DNA from: an uncultured Clostridium sp.
Lineage (GTDB): Bacteria > Bacillota > Clostridia > TANB77 > CAG-508
Assembly: GCA_947368535.1 (NCBI GenBank)
Contig: CANBHY010000002.1
Location: 1-64,000 of the forward strand
Direction: 5' to 3'
DNA: 64,000 nucleotides
Shown: in pieces, positions 17,375-26,347 of the stretch
Position numbering within the stretch: position 1 is the first letter of the stretch
Layout: the number at the start of each line of letters is the position of its first letter
Made by a program: the position numbers and the translations under genes
Notes under the pieces: model-generated
The model's input: only the letters and a program-made list of their open reading frames with translations
The model's database searches: none
Told to the model about the DNA's origin: nothing

Positions 17375-18391
17375 TTACGCATATTCCACATTAATACTTT
17401 GTAATACTGGAACTCTTTCATTACCTTCAACTGTATCGCCAATATTTAAAGTAACTTGAAGAGCATCAATAGCTTTTATTCTATGATATACAATCATGTT
17501 TCCTTCTTTTGAATTAATAAATCTCCTATATTCTTTAGTATTATTTCTAATAACTTCTAATAGTTCTTCATTTAATTCATTGTAAGCAGTTCCACAACCA
17601 TTAAAATCAAAAACTTTTTCTTGATGATTAATATCTTTTTCTCCTGATAAATCAATTTCTAAAACAAAAGTTGGTGCTTCCACCATTTTGTTTTTCTTAT
17701 CAAGAACTTCATAATATCCAACTATTCCTAATTGAACATTAATTGCCTCATCATTTAATTCTCTAACAGCCTTGCAAACTGAATTCATACTATTTTTATT
17801 TCTACAATCTATTTCACATATCAATCTAATATTTTCATTTTTATTAATCTCATATGCACCTTTTATTGCAGATTTAAATAGCTGTTTTCCAACACCTCTA
17901 ACCCTACTTCCGTCTCTAAATGTAGCATCACAACTTGATAAAACACCAGTTATAGATAAAACATTTTCATTTTTAGTTGGAAAATATGGGTTATCAGATA
18001 TTGAGCTGTTGTTTTCCATTTTAACTGTAGTAGCTCCAATAATTGCATCATTACCTAATTCATCTTTTTTAGTAGCAATTATCACTGGATACTGTACTGC
18101 ATTATCAGTAATTGTACTAATATTAGGTATATGAATAAAATCTCTATTACCTGTAAAGTTTGTGTCATAAAAATATGCTAATCCAAATAACATGTCTCTC
18201 ATTTTTTCTTCATTGTTAATTGATTGAAACAAATAAAAGTCAACGTTATCTAAGTTAGTTTTGTTAAATAAACTTTCGTTAAAACTTTTTGTATCCTCCT
18301 CCGTTTCTCTAATATAATAATTAAATGTTCTTTCTTTAAGGCTTGACCCAAAAATCTGCGTTCGGGGTTTCACCTTATCTTTCTTTTTCAT
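17375..18391 (-). CDS. GNAT-like acyltransferase, partner of the ATP-grasp ligase
   Basis: This protein has about 338 residues from the ATG at 18391, which follows GAGGAG; a longer frame to 18490 lacks a site. The segment RGVGKQLFKSAIKGAYEIN (~165) resembles the acetyl-CoA pyrophosphate loop of GNAT enzymes. It is preceded by strands containing IIGATTVKMEN and followed by LICEIDCRNKNSMN, as in the fold. The C-terminal ~100 residues are unlike the core fold. It forms an operon with the GshF-like enzyme. By analogy with GNAT plus ATP-grasp pairs that build N-acetylated dipeptides, the two may make a small peptide-like metabolite (inference). Confidence 0.65.
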   Translation of the reverse strand: MKKKDKVKPRTQIFGSSLKERTFNYYIRETEEDTKSFNESLFNKTNLDNVDFYLFQSINNEEKMRDMLFGLAYFYDTNFTGNRDFIHIPNISTITDNAVQYPVIIATKKDELGNDAIIGATTVKMENNSSISDNPYFPTKNENVLSITGVLSSCDATFRDGSRVRGVGKQLFKSAIKGAYEINKNENIRLICEIDCRNKNSMNSVCKAVRELNDEAINVQLGIVGYYEVLDKKNKMVEAPTFVLEIDLSGEKDINHQEKVFDFNGCGTAYNELNEELLEVIRNNTKEYRRFINSKEGNMIVYHRIKAIDALQVTLNIGDTVEGNERVPVLQSINVEYA

Positions 18392-18706
18392 CGAAAAATT
18401 CTCCTCTTTTATAATATTCGTAAATAATATATATAGTCCTAAAATAGGGCTTTTCAGGAGTATATTTACCAATACACTATAATTGTACAAGGGTTACGGT
18501 CTAAAAGCAATCTGTAAAAAAATTCAAATTTTTCTTGTTTTTGTCAAAATTTTGAAAAAATTTTGATTTAGTATTTCATTTGCTTAACCAGATACCTCTT
18601 TTTATCTCGTTTTTTCTCGTTTTTACGCTCAAATCGACTTGACAAATTCAGAAGTGCCTCACTGTCTCATTCTCATCTTTCAAAATTACATAAAACTTTT
18701 ATTTAT

Positions 18707-18735
18707 TTGATTATGTTAACATTATATGATATAAT
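18707..18735 (+). promoter_or_regulatory. purC promoter
   Basis: TTGATT (18707-18712) and TATAAT (18730-18735) are spaced 17 bp apart, about 50 bp before purC. The rest of the gene-free stretch 18392-18783 holds the divergent start region of the GNAT-like operon. I see no other clear element there apart from a 6-bp CGAAGA/TCTTCG hairpin in the purC leader. Confidence 0.7.
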
Positions 18736-18783
18736 CTCTGTCACGAAGATTTTTCTTCGAAATAAAACAAGGAGTTTTTGACT

Positions 18784-19548
18784 ATGTATAGCAAACCGAA
18801 CGAAGTATTAAACCTCGAAGGCATCAAGCGGCTTGATTTAATCCACTCTGGAAAAGCCAACGATGTCTTCGCCACCAGCAACGCCTTCATCTACGAGATT
18901 GAGTCCACCGACCGCGTCTCTGCCAGCAACGGCGCCAAGAAGGATGTGATCCCCGGAAAAGGTGTTTCCAACAACACCATCTCCACAGCCATCTTCAAGT
19001 ACCTTGCGGATCACGGCATTCCTACCCACTTTGTGGGCGACGGGACTACGCCGGCTTCCAAGTTCGTACTGGCCGCCGATATGATCCCTCTGGAGGTGAT
19101 TGGCAGACTCAAGACCGCAGGCAGCTTCTGCAAGAGGTATGAGTGCCCTGAGGGCATCGAATTCGATGAACCATTTGTCGAGTTCACCTATAAGAGTGAT
19201 ACCTCTGGTGATCCGCCCATCGACCGCAAGACCATCGCAGCCCTTCTGGATCAGATGCAGCTGGAAAACGAAAGAGAGATTGCTCTTCTGGAGTTTTACA
19301 CCAGCCGTATTGCTGAGCTGCTACAGGAGTTCTGGCTCCACTTCGGCGTGGAGATCATCGACTTTAAGGTTGAATACGGTCGGCTGGAAAATGGCGAGAT
19401 TGTTCTTTGTGATGAGATCTCTCCTGACACCTGCCGGCTGATTGACCTTGAGACTGGTGAAAAACTGGACAAGGATCGCTTCCGCGAGGACATGAAGGAT
19501 CCTGAGAAAGGCTACAACGAGCTTCTCGCACGGTTATGCAACAACTGA
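18784..19548 (+). CDS. purC: Phosphoribosylaminoimidazole-succinocarboxamide synthase (SAICAR synthetase), GC-rich
   Basis: This protein has about 254 residues, the normal size for PurC. It joins CAIR and aspartate using ATP in purine synthesis. Signature regions are visible: GKANDVF near the start, STDRVSASN (~35), the substrate loop around GRLKTAGSFCKRYECPEG, and DFKVEYGR...LCDEISPDTCRL. The ATG at 18784 follows AAGGAG; the upstream TTG is not needed. The gene is strikingly richer in G and C than its neighbours, with no other pur gene nearby. It also has its own promoter and GC-rich terminator, so it is very likely a recently acquired single-gene cassette. Confidence 0.93.
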   Translation: MYSKPNEVLNLEGIKRLDLIHSGKANDVFATSNAFIYEIESTDRVSASNGAKKDVIPGKGVSNNTISTAIFKYLADHGIPTHFVGDGTTPASKFVLAADMIPLEVIGRLKTAGSFCKRYECPEGIEFDEPFVEFTYKSDTSGDPPIDRKTIAALLDQMQLENEREIALLEFYTSRIAELLQEFWLHFGVEIIDFKVEYGRLENGEIVLCDEISPDTCRLIDLETGEKLDKDRFREDMKDPEKGYNELLARLCNN

Positions 19549-19574
19549 ATTCATAGCAAATAAGCAAAACCTAA

Positions 19575-19604
19575 GGCACTGCTTCGGACTTCCGAAGCAG
19601 TGCC
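19575..19604 (+). terminator. purC terminator
   Basis: A perfect 13-bp GC-rich stem (19575-19587/19592-19604) with ACTT loop is followed by a T-run. Confidence 0.92.
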
Positions 19605-19619
19605 GCTTTTTATTTAATT

Positions 19620-21512
19620 CTATATCATCAAAGCTAAATGATACACTAAATTAGTACACATACAAACTAATACTCCTAAAACTGTTGGAATCAAAAATGA
19701 AACCCAAACCCATTTATTGCTACCAGATTCCTTTCTAATAGTAAGTAATGTAGTCATGCATGGAAAATGTAAAATAGTAAAAATCATAACATTAATAGCT
19801 GTAAGTATCGTCCAACCATTTGCCATCAATACCTTCCCTATTTCTAGAGCACTTTCAATATTCACCATAACCCCTTTATTCATATACATCATAAGAACAA
19901 TAGGCAAAACAATTTCATTTGCAGGAATTCCAAAAATAAAAGCAGTCAATATATATCCATCAAGTCCCATAAGCTTTGCAAAAGGGTCAAAAAAGCTTGC
20001 AATATGATAAAGCATTGAAAAACCATTAACATCAATATTAGCCAATAACCAAATAATAATACCTGCAGGAACAGCACTTAAAATTGCTCTTCCTAATACA
20101 AATAGCGTTCTATCTAAAATAGATCTAACAATTATACTAGAAACATTAGGCTTTCTATATGGAGGTAACTCTAAGAAAAATCCTCCACTTTCTCCTTTAA
20201 GCAATGTCTTTGATAATATTTTAGAAACCATTATTGAAAAAAATATTCCCATTAAAATAGTTAACATAACAGCAAAAGTAGAAATAATACTTCCAGTAAA
20301 TCCACCAACAGATCCTGCAAAAAATATAGTTGCAATTGTAATTAAAATAGGAAATCTTCCATTACATGGAACAAAACAATTAGTAACAATAGCTATCAAT
20401 CTTTCACGTGTAGAAGTCATTATTCTGCATCCCACAACTCCAGCAGCATTGCAACCAAATCCCATACACATAGTAAGTGCCTGTTTTCCTGAAGTACCAG
20501 CTTTTCTAAAAAAATTATCCAAATTAAAAGCAATTCTAGGCAAAACACCTACATCCTCTAACAAAGTAAACATAGGAAAAAATATAGCCATTGGAGGTAG
20601 CATTACACTAACAATCCATGTAACCGTTTGATAAACACCATCAACTAATAAATTACTAATCCACATAGGAATATTCATAAACTCAAAAAAGTATATTAAC
20701 GGATCTCTTCCCAGTTCAAATAGCCACGATAAAAACTTTGATGGATAATTTGCTAAAACAATTGTAATCCAAAATACAACACCCAACATCCCAATCATTA
20801 TAGGAATGCCCCATTTTTTAGAAGTCAAAATTTTATCAAATTTCAAATTTCTTTCTAAGCTCATATCCTCTTTTGAAACAACTTCTTCTGCTATTCTTGA
20901 CGCCTCTTCAACTATCTCTTCACTATTATTAAATTTTCTAATTGCCTCTTCATTCTCAGTAATTTCACACATTTTAAGCTTTACTTTTTCTAAAGTATCT
21001 TTTTTCATTGCAACAGTTCCTATAACTGGAACTCCTAACATTTCAGACAATTTATCTAAATCAATTTTTATTTTCTTCTTTTCCGCTTCATCTAACAAAT
21101 TAACACAAACAACAACTTTAGATGTAAGTTCTAAAATCTGCAAAACTAAATTTAAGTTTCTCTCTAAAGCAGTAGCATCTACTACTATTACTAATCCATC
21201 ATAATTTTTACTAGCAATAAAATCATATGTAACATCCTCTTCTTTTGAATATGAACTAAGCGAGTATGTACCAGGCAAATCAGCAATCAAAATCTTTTTA
21301 TCTTTATAATTACATACTCCAAAACTACTCTCAATCGTCTTTCCCGTCCAATTTCCAGTATGTTGATGCATTCCAGTAAGTCCATTAAAAATGCTACTCT
21401 TCCCTACATTTGGATTACCTGTCATACCAATTATAAAATCAAAATCTTCATTAACCAAAATATTAGTATCCACCGCCAGTTTATTCCCGGTTGAATTTTT
21501 AGTAAGTCCCAC
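19620..21512 (-). CDS. feoB: Ferrous iron transporter FeoB
   Basis: This 630-residue membrane GTPase imports Fe(II). The N-terminal G domain has G1 GNPNVGKS (~33), G3 DLPG (~78) and G4 NLLD (~138). A helical spacer follows, then a polytopic region with two Gate-type segments (~235-625). The start is GTG with GGAGG 9 bp upstream. It is shorter than E. coli FeoB, as in many Firmicutes. No FeoA-like gene precedes or follows it. The flanks are the purC terminator and a divergent promoter. Confidence 0.93.
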   Translation of the reverse strand: MGLTKNSTGNKLAVDTNILVNEDFDFIIGMTGNPNVGKSSIFNGLTGMHQHTGNWTGKTIESSFGVCNYKDKKILIADLPGTYSLSSYSKEEDVTYDFIASKNYDGLVIVVDATALERNLNLVLQILELTSKVVVCVNLLDEAEKKKIKIDLDKLSEMLGVPVIGTVAMKKDTLEKVKLKMCEITENEEAIRKFNNSEEIVEEASRIAEEVVSKEDMSLERNLKFDKILTSKKWGIPIMIGMLGVVFWITIVLANYPSKFLSWLFELGRDPLIYFFEFMNIPMWISNLLVDGVYQTVTWIVSVMLPPMAIFFPMFTLLEDVGVLPRIAFNLDNFFRKAGTSGKQALTMCMGFGCNAAGVVGCRIMTSTRERLIAIVTNCFVPCNGRFPILITIATIFFAGSVGGFTGSIISTFAVMLTILMGIFFSIMVSKILSKTLLKGESGGFFLELPPYRKPNVSSIIVRSILDRTLFVLGRAILSAVPAGIIIWLLANIDVNGFSMLYHIASFFDPFAKLMGLDGYILTAFIFGIPANEIVLPIVLMMYMNKGVMVNIESALEIGKVLMANGWTILTAINVMIFTILHFPCMTTLLTIRKESGSNKWVWVSFLIPTVLGVLVCMCTNLVYHLALMI

Positions 21513-21560
21513 GTATCACTTCCTCCTTATAGTTCATTATATTCAGAACTTACAAATTTG

Positions 21561-21589
21561 TTGACACTCTATATTTTTTATAAGATAAT
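21561..21589 (+). promoter_or_regulatory. Promoter of the DUF3137-LemA cluster
   Basis: TTGACA (21561-21566) and GATAAT (21584-21589) with a 17-bp spacer lie about 45 bp before the first DUF3137 gene. Confidence 0.65.
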
Positions 21590-21632
21590 GAATTTAATCT
21601 AAAAAAAGGAATTTTAAAAAGGAAGAAAAATT

Positions 21633-22538
21633 ATGAAAAATTTTAATGATATTTATCAAAAAATTTACCAAGAAAACATCCATATCGAAGAAAATAGAAA
21701 GGTATATTTAAAACAATCACGTCAAAGAACGTTAATAGCAATTGTAATTTTAACAATAATAACTTTTATAGTTCTAGGATCAAATCTAACTTTTTTATTA
21801 CCATTTGTAATATTCTCAGGAATAATTATCCTACTTATAGCTTCAACTTATAAATCAAAAGATTACCAAAAAGATTATAAGGGTAAAATTATTACATCTC
21901 TTGTAAGTACTTATGATGAAAATTTGCATTTTGATTTAACTCAATCCATTTCTAGTTCAATATATAATAAGGCAGAATTTGAATTTTATGATAGATTTCA
22001 CTCAAATGACTACATCTATGGAAAAATAAACGGTATAATCCCTATTCAATTAGGTGATATTCATACTGAAAATGTACACACGGACAGTGATGGGCACACT
22101 ACTTATACAACAGTTTTTAGAGGATTATTCTCTGAAATTACACTTCCCAAAAATTTACTAAGTACTATAAAAATAAGATCTGATAAAGGAATGTTAGGAA
22201 AATTACTTTCTAATAAAACGCAAGTTGAAATGGATTCACAACAATTTGAAAAATATTTTGATGTGTTTACAACTGATAAAATCTTAGCCGTAAGAATTTT
22301 AACTTCAGACATCATGAATTATATGATAGACTTTAAATTACAAAACAAAGTAACTTTTGAATTGACTATTAAAAATCGCTCTATGTACCTTAGAATTCAC
22401 TGTGATGATATGTTTGAAGGTAAACTTTCTAAAAGTGCTCTTGATTTTGAAACACTACATAAATACTATAGATTTCTTAACTTTATGTGTGAACTAAACG
22501 AAAAAATATATAACGTAATACAAGAAAAGGATATCTAA
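21633..22538 (+). CDS. DUF3137-type membrane protein
   Basis: This 301-residue protein has a short basic/helical N-terminus, two hydrophobic helices (~32-48 and ~53-69) and a C-terminal cytoplasmic domain typical of DUF3137. Visible blocks are IPIQLGDIHTE, TVFRGLFSEITLP, EKYFDVFTTDKILAVRILT and MNYMI. Function of the family is unknown, but it commonly neighbours LemA, as here. It ends 1 bp before the start of a second, frameshifted paralogue, so the two belong to one transcript. Confidence 0.75.
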   Translation: MKNFNDIYQKIYQENIHIEENRKVYLKQSRQRTLIAIVILTIITFIVLGSNLTFLLPFVIFSGIIILLIASTYKSKDYQKDYKGKIITSLVSTYDENLHFDLTQSISSSIYNKAEFEFYDRFHSNDYIYGKINGIIPIQLGDIHTENVHTDSDGHTTYTTVFRGLFSEITLPKNLLSTIKIRSDKGMLGKLLSNKTQVEMDSQQFEKYFDVFTTDKILAVRILTSDIMNYMIDFKLQNKVTFELTIKNRSMYLRIHCDDMFEGKLSKSALDFETLHKYYRFLNFMCELNEKIYNVIQEKDI

Positions 22539-22539
22539 C

Positions 22540-23459
22540 ATGGATTCAAAAGATTTTGATAAAATTTATAAAAAAGTATATTCTAAATGTGTTAATAAAT
22601 CATACGAAAAATATATGAAAAAATTAGAAATAGATCAAAATGAAAAAATAGATAAAGCTACTTACTTTTCATTTTTTTAATGGGTTTATGCAGTTTACTA
22701 TGTATGTATTTTATGGGGCAACATAATTTAATAGGATTCCTATTAAATTCCATTCTATTTGGATTAGCTATGGTTCCTTCTACATTATCTGTTAAGACTA
22801 AAAAAAAATACAACAATTTAGATTATAAAGCAAATGTCTTAAATACTTTACTATCTATATATGACAGCTCATTACAATTTTCATCTACAAAAGGAATGAA
22901 CAAAGAACTATATAGCAATGCTGAATTCGGAAGATATGATGTTTATAACTCAACTGAACATGCCTTTGGATTTTTAGATAATGTTATTCCTATTCAATTT
23001 GGTTATACTTTCGCTCAAAATAAAAATATAGAAAAAGAAATGTCTAACGGCCATTATGGTATTTTTCAAGGATTATTTTCAGTTGTAAAATTACCTGTTG
23101 ATACTGAAAATGTTTTAAAAATACACCAAAATTTTGATAAAGGTGATTTGCAAATGGACTCCGAAAAATTTGAAGACTATTTTGATGTGTATACAATAGA
23201 TCAAAACTTAGCTATGAGAATTTTAACTTCTGATATAATGAATTATCTTATTGAACTTAGTGAAAACTTTAGATTTGAAATGACTATTAAAAAGAATTTT
23301 ATATATATCAGACTTTATTCACAAGAAAAAGTCTTAGAAGGTTTAGACCAAAACCATTGTATTAATTATGACATACTTTATAACGACTACAATTTCATAT
23401 CAACCATCTGTGAACTGAACAAAAAGATATATTATTCTATACAAGAAAAAGATATATAA
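22540..23459 (+). CDS. Second DUF3137-type protein, frameshifted at a T7 run
   Basis: This gene opens with an ATG at 22540 (MDSKDFDKIYKKVYSKC), which matches the start of its upstream paralogue, but meets a TAA right after seven T residues (22672-22678). The homologous body continues in the -1 frame from about 22680, with a membrane segment and conserved blocks (IPIQFGYTF, FQGLFSVVKLP, EDYFDVYTIDQNLAMRILTSDIMNYL) to the same end. Three explanations fit: a sequencing error in the homopolymer, slippage that joins the frames, or a real broken copy. The downstream frame alone has no good ribosome binding site at its first ATG. Confidence 0.7.
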
Positions 23460-23524
23460 CCACTATCATTAACTTTTAGTTTTTGATATAATATTTATAT
23501 ATTAATAAAAAGGAGAAACACGAA

Positions 23525-24058
23525 ATGCCAACTATAATAACTTGCATAGTAATATTTATACTATTATTCATACTACTAACATATAACGGTTTAGTAAGGA
23601 AAAGAAATGCAGTTAAGCAATCACGTTCATCAATAGACGTATACTTAACACAAAGATTTGATTTAATTCCAAATCTTATTGAAACAGTTAAAGGTTATGC
23701 ATCTCATGAAAAAGAAATTTTTGAATCAATAACAAAACTAAGAACTGAATATAATCAAACAAAAGACTTATCTAAGGCTTCATTATTAAATAGCCAAATA
23801 GATAAAATTCTATTAATTGGTGAAAATTACCCAGAATTAAAATCAAGTGAAAACTTTTTACACTTACAAAAAACACTAACTAAAATGGAAGATCAACTTC
23901 AAGCAGCTAGACGTTTGTACAACATTGACGTAACTGCATACAATACATCATTACAAACCTTCCCTACAAATATAATATCAAGTGTATTCAATTTTAAAGA
24001 AGAAAATTTATTCGAATTAGAACCTGGAAAAGCTGCTAACATAAAAGTTAATATATAA
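23525..24058 (+). CDS. lemA: LemA-family protein
   Basis: This 177-residue protein has an N-terminal membrane helix (~4-22) and the LemA coiled helical domain: YNGLVRKRNAVKQSRSSIDVYLTQRFDLIPNLIETVKGYASHE, then ENYPELKSSENFLHLQ and a YNTSLQTFPTNIISS end. It is the normal length for the family. The outward- or inward-facing role is unknown, and LemA proteins often accompany DUF3137 or TPM-domain membrane proteins. A GGAG site precedes the ATG. It ends at a bidirectional terminator shared with the opposing gene. Confidence 0.92.
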   Translation: MPTIITCIVIFILLFILLTYNGLVRKRNAVKQSRSSIDVYLTQRFDLIPNLIETVKGYASHEKEIFESITKLRTEYNQTKDLSKASLLNSQIDKILLIGENYPELKSSENFLHLQKTLTKMEDQLQAARRLYNIDVTAYNTSLQTFPTNIISSVFNFKEENLFELEPGKAANIKVNI

Positions 24059-24090
24059 AAATAAGTGAGTAATACTACTCACTTATTTTT
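24057..24090. terminator. Bidirectional terminator
   Basis: A perfect 15-bp stem (24057-24071/24076-24090) lies between the convergent lemA and Pr6Pr-like genes and overlaps both gene ends. Confidence 0.85.
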
Positions 24091-24743
24091 ATTCTATCAA
24101 ACCAATAAATAAAATACCCAATCACAATAAAAACAGCCGTCAAAGAAATAATATTCATAGCAACTTGTGAAAACCCAATCAACTCAACATCTATAAAAGC
24201 ATAAACATACTTACTAATATGTGCATTAATTCTATCAATATTATCCACTCCAGATTGAGCAAAAATAAATCCCAAATATAAATACGGTCCAATAGTCCAG
24301 TACAAAGGATCATACCATTTGAATTTTCCTTTTTCATCAAATAAAACCCAATCAAACAATGTAAAAACAGGTATAATATAATGAAAAATAATATCAACTA
24401 ATTTTAATGTTTGATATGGATTAATTTTTAAAGCATATGGTATCAAAATAAAATGATACACAGACATTGTAAGCAAAATCGAAATAAGTATTTCACCTCT
24501 TATATGTGTCAAAAAAGTAGTTGAACCATATAATCCATCATTTCTAATATCAGCAACAGTTTTTACTACTAAACATCCAAAAAATACAATACAAAATAAA
24601 TTGCTTATTATTGTAAAATATAATAAATTTGCTCGTTTAAACTCTCCATTAAATAACCCAAAATCATAAATTAAAGCAATACTTCCTACAATAAAAGCAA
24701 GTAATCTGTAAACTAAAGCTACTCCTCTATTTTTTATACACAT
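24075..24743 (-). CDS. Pr6Pr-family membrane protein
   Basis: This 222-residue protein has six predicted hydrophobic segments. Blocks shared with the Pr6Pr/FAR-17a-like family are visible: YFTIISNLFC, a central HFILIPYALK, HYIIPVFTLFDWVLFD, and KWYDPLYWTIGPYLYLGFIF. The function of bacterial members is not known. It starts 3 bp after the stop of mazF, so the two may be co-transcribed, and it ends within a bidirectional terminator. Confidence 0.75.
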   Translation of the reverse strand: MCIKNRGVALVYRLLAFIVGSIALIYDFGLFNGEFKRANLLYFTIISNLFCIVFFGCLVVKTVADIRNDGLYGSTTFLTHIRGEILISILLTMSVYHFILIPYALKINPYQTLKLVDIIFHYIIPVFTLFDWVLFDEKGKFKWYDPLYWTIGPYLYLGFIFAQSGVDNIDRINAHISKYVYAFIDVELIGFSQVAMNIISLTAVFIVIGYFIYWFDRIKISE

Positions 24744-24746
24744 TCT

Positions 24747-25097
24747 CTATTCTCCTAATCCAAAGCTAATTCCTATAGCACTATTAATTTTTCCCATAAC
24801 TTGCTCATCATCAATATGTCCAATTTTTTCTTTTAATCTACTTTTGTCTATTGTTCTAATTTGCTCAGCAAGTACAATAGAATCCGTTTTTAATCCAACT
24901 TCTTTTGAATCAATTTCAATATGTGTAGGCAATTTATTTTTTCCAATTTGAGAAGTAATTGCTGCAGCTATAACAGTTGGACTATATTTGTTTCCAGTAT
25001 CATTTTGAACTATTAAAACAGGTCGTATCCCTCCTTGTTCTGACCCTACAACGGGGCTTAAATCAGCATAAAACATATCCCCTCTTTTAATTACCAT
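24747..25097 (-). CDS. mazF: MazF/NdoA-type mRNA interferase toxin
   Basis: This protein has 116 residues from the ATG at 25097, which follows TAGGAG; an upstream in-frame start adds ten residues without support. It has the full MazF/PemK pattern: [64 protein letters not shown]. It should be a sequence-specific endoribonuclease like B. subtilis NdoA. I find no MazE/NdoAI-like antitoxin in the short gaps on either side. The upstream neighbour is a membrane-anchored exported protein. Confidence 0.9.
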   Translation of the reverse strand: MVIKRGDMFYADLSPVVGSEQGGIRPVLIVQNDTGNKYSPTVIAAAITSQIGKNKLPTHIEIDSKEVGLKTDSIVLAEQIRTIDKSRLKEKIGHIDDEQVMGKINSAIGISFGLGE

Positions 25098-25159
25098 ATA
25101 ATCACTCCTACTAGTTCTATATATCAAATTTGTAAATTACTATATATTTAATTTTTTAC

Positions 25160-25756
25160 TTACAATAATTTGAAACTACTATATTCTATGATAATTGTCT
25201 GGTTATTGTTTATATCCTTTATTTCTATTCTCTCAATCTGATTTTTACTACGACTAAAATACAATACTTTATGAGTAGTATATTTATTAGAATTCAATGT
25301 TTTTACAGAAACTATATAATAATCATCCTTAATTTTCACATCTTTTTTATCATCTGATTTATAATCTTGAACAAAAGTCATAAAATCAATTGGATTATTA
25401 AATAACTCTTTATAATCAGCAAAAATTCTAGGTAAACCAAGTTCTGTATTTTTAATTGTTAACTTCTCATCCTCGTATTCTAAAACAACTCCACTATTAG
25501 TACCTTCACTAATAATTTCTTGAATAGATTTACCATTTTCATTTGTTTCTTTAAGCAAATATGTATTAGTATTTTTATTGCTATTTACCGTAATTTTTGC
25601 TTCTAAAGTATAATTCTTCATGCCTAAAATATACTCATCTAATTCATTTACATCTTTGATAGTTTTATTATTTCCAGGAATGAAAAATTTATAACAATAA
25701 AAAATAGAAATTACTAAAATAAAAATAATAGCAACAATAAATATTTTTTTCTTCAT
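25160..25756 (-). CDS. Membrane-anchored exported protein, unrecognised
   Basis: This 198-residue protein has a basic start, one hydrophobic helix (~4-24) and no lipobox, then an outward-facing domain rich in Lys, Asn and beta-strand patterns (YTLEAKITVNSNKN, TNTYLLKETNENG, KVLYFSRSKNQIERIEI). The pattern of repeated strands ending in charged turns recalls LolA-like lipoprotein-sorting folds found in Firmicute exported proteins, but I cannot confirm that. It lies 62 bp upstream of the mazF start on the same strand. Confidence 0.55.
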   Translation of the reverse strand: MKKKIFIVAIIFILVISIFYCYKFFIPGNNKTIKDVNELDEYILGMKNYTLEAKITVNSNKNTNTYLLKETNENGKSIQEIISEGTNSGVVLEYEDEKLTIKNTELGLPRIFADYKELFNNPIDFMTFVQDYKSDDKKDVKIKDDYYIVSVKTLNSNKYTTHKVLYFSRSKNQIERIEIKDINNNQTIIIEYSSFKLL

Positions 25757-25833
25757 AGCCCCACCTCTTATAAACTATATTCTTTAAAGAAAAAAATATT
25801 ATATTATGCTATTACAATATTTCCCCAAAAAAG

Positions 25834-25869
25834 AAAGATATTATTAGTTTTAACTCTAATAATATCTTT
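25834..25869 (-). terminator. Terminator downstream of the 135-residue gene
   Basis: A 14-bp stem (25834-25847/25856-25869) is followed on the minus strand by CTTTTTT. Confidence 0.8.
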
Positions 25870-25883
25870 TCAAGAAACTTTCT

Positions 25884-26291
25884 TTATTTTTCAATTTTGT
25901 CTTTTAACTTTGCCAAATTTTTAGATAAGCTTATAACATCTAGTGGAATCTCAATCAATTTATTATCTACTGCCACATAATCAACTATTTCTATATCTGA
26001 CAAATCCATCGCATTTTCTAATTCTTTTACGATATAGTGTAATTGCACACAATGTGGTGATTTATCTACAGTAGCAAAAACCAATTTTTTAATACCTTTT
26101 CTTGCTACCATTCCAACCATTTTAGTTACAACCATATTTAAATGATCTCTTTCTAAGCAAACTTCATATATATCAGAAGATATTTTTTCTAATTCTTCAT
26201 ATGCTTTAGGTTGCATAGCCTTTAAACAACTACCTACTACAATCATTACTTCTGGAACATCAAAACAATTTGTCTTCAATAAATCTTTCAT
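25884..26291 (-). CDS. Conserved-looking small protein downstream of sigE, unrecognised
   Basis: This 135-residue soluble protein has four cysteines: NCFDVPE, GSCLKAM, EVCLERDH and SPHCVQLHY. Its alternating strand/helix pattern (VMIVVGSCLKA, IKKLVFATVDKS, DIEIVDYVAVDNK) suggests a small alpha/beta domain. I cannot name a family. Cysteine placement is compatible with a redox or metal protein, but the four are not in a standard ferredoxin motif. It is separated from sigE by 56 bp on the same strand and ends at its own terminator. Confidence 0.55.
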   Translation of the reverse strand: MKDLLKTNCFDVPEVMIVVGSCLKAMQPKAYEELEKISSDIYEVCLERDHLNMVVTKMVGMVARKGIKKLVFATVDKSPHCVQLHYIVKELENAMDLSDIEIVDYVAVDNKLIEIPLDVISLSKNLAKLKDKIEK

Positions 26292-26347
26292 ATACTACTT
26301 CTCCTATAGTTCATTTACTATCACTACTATATCATATTTTTTTTAAA

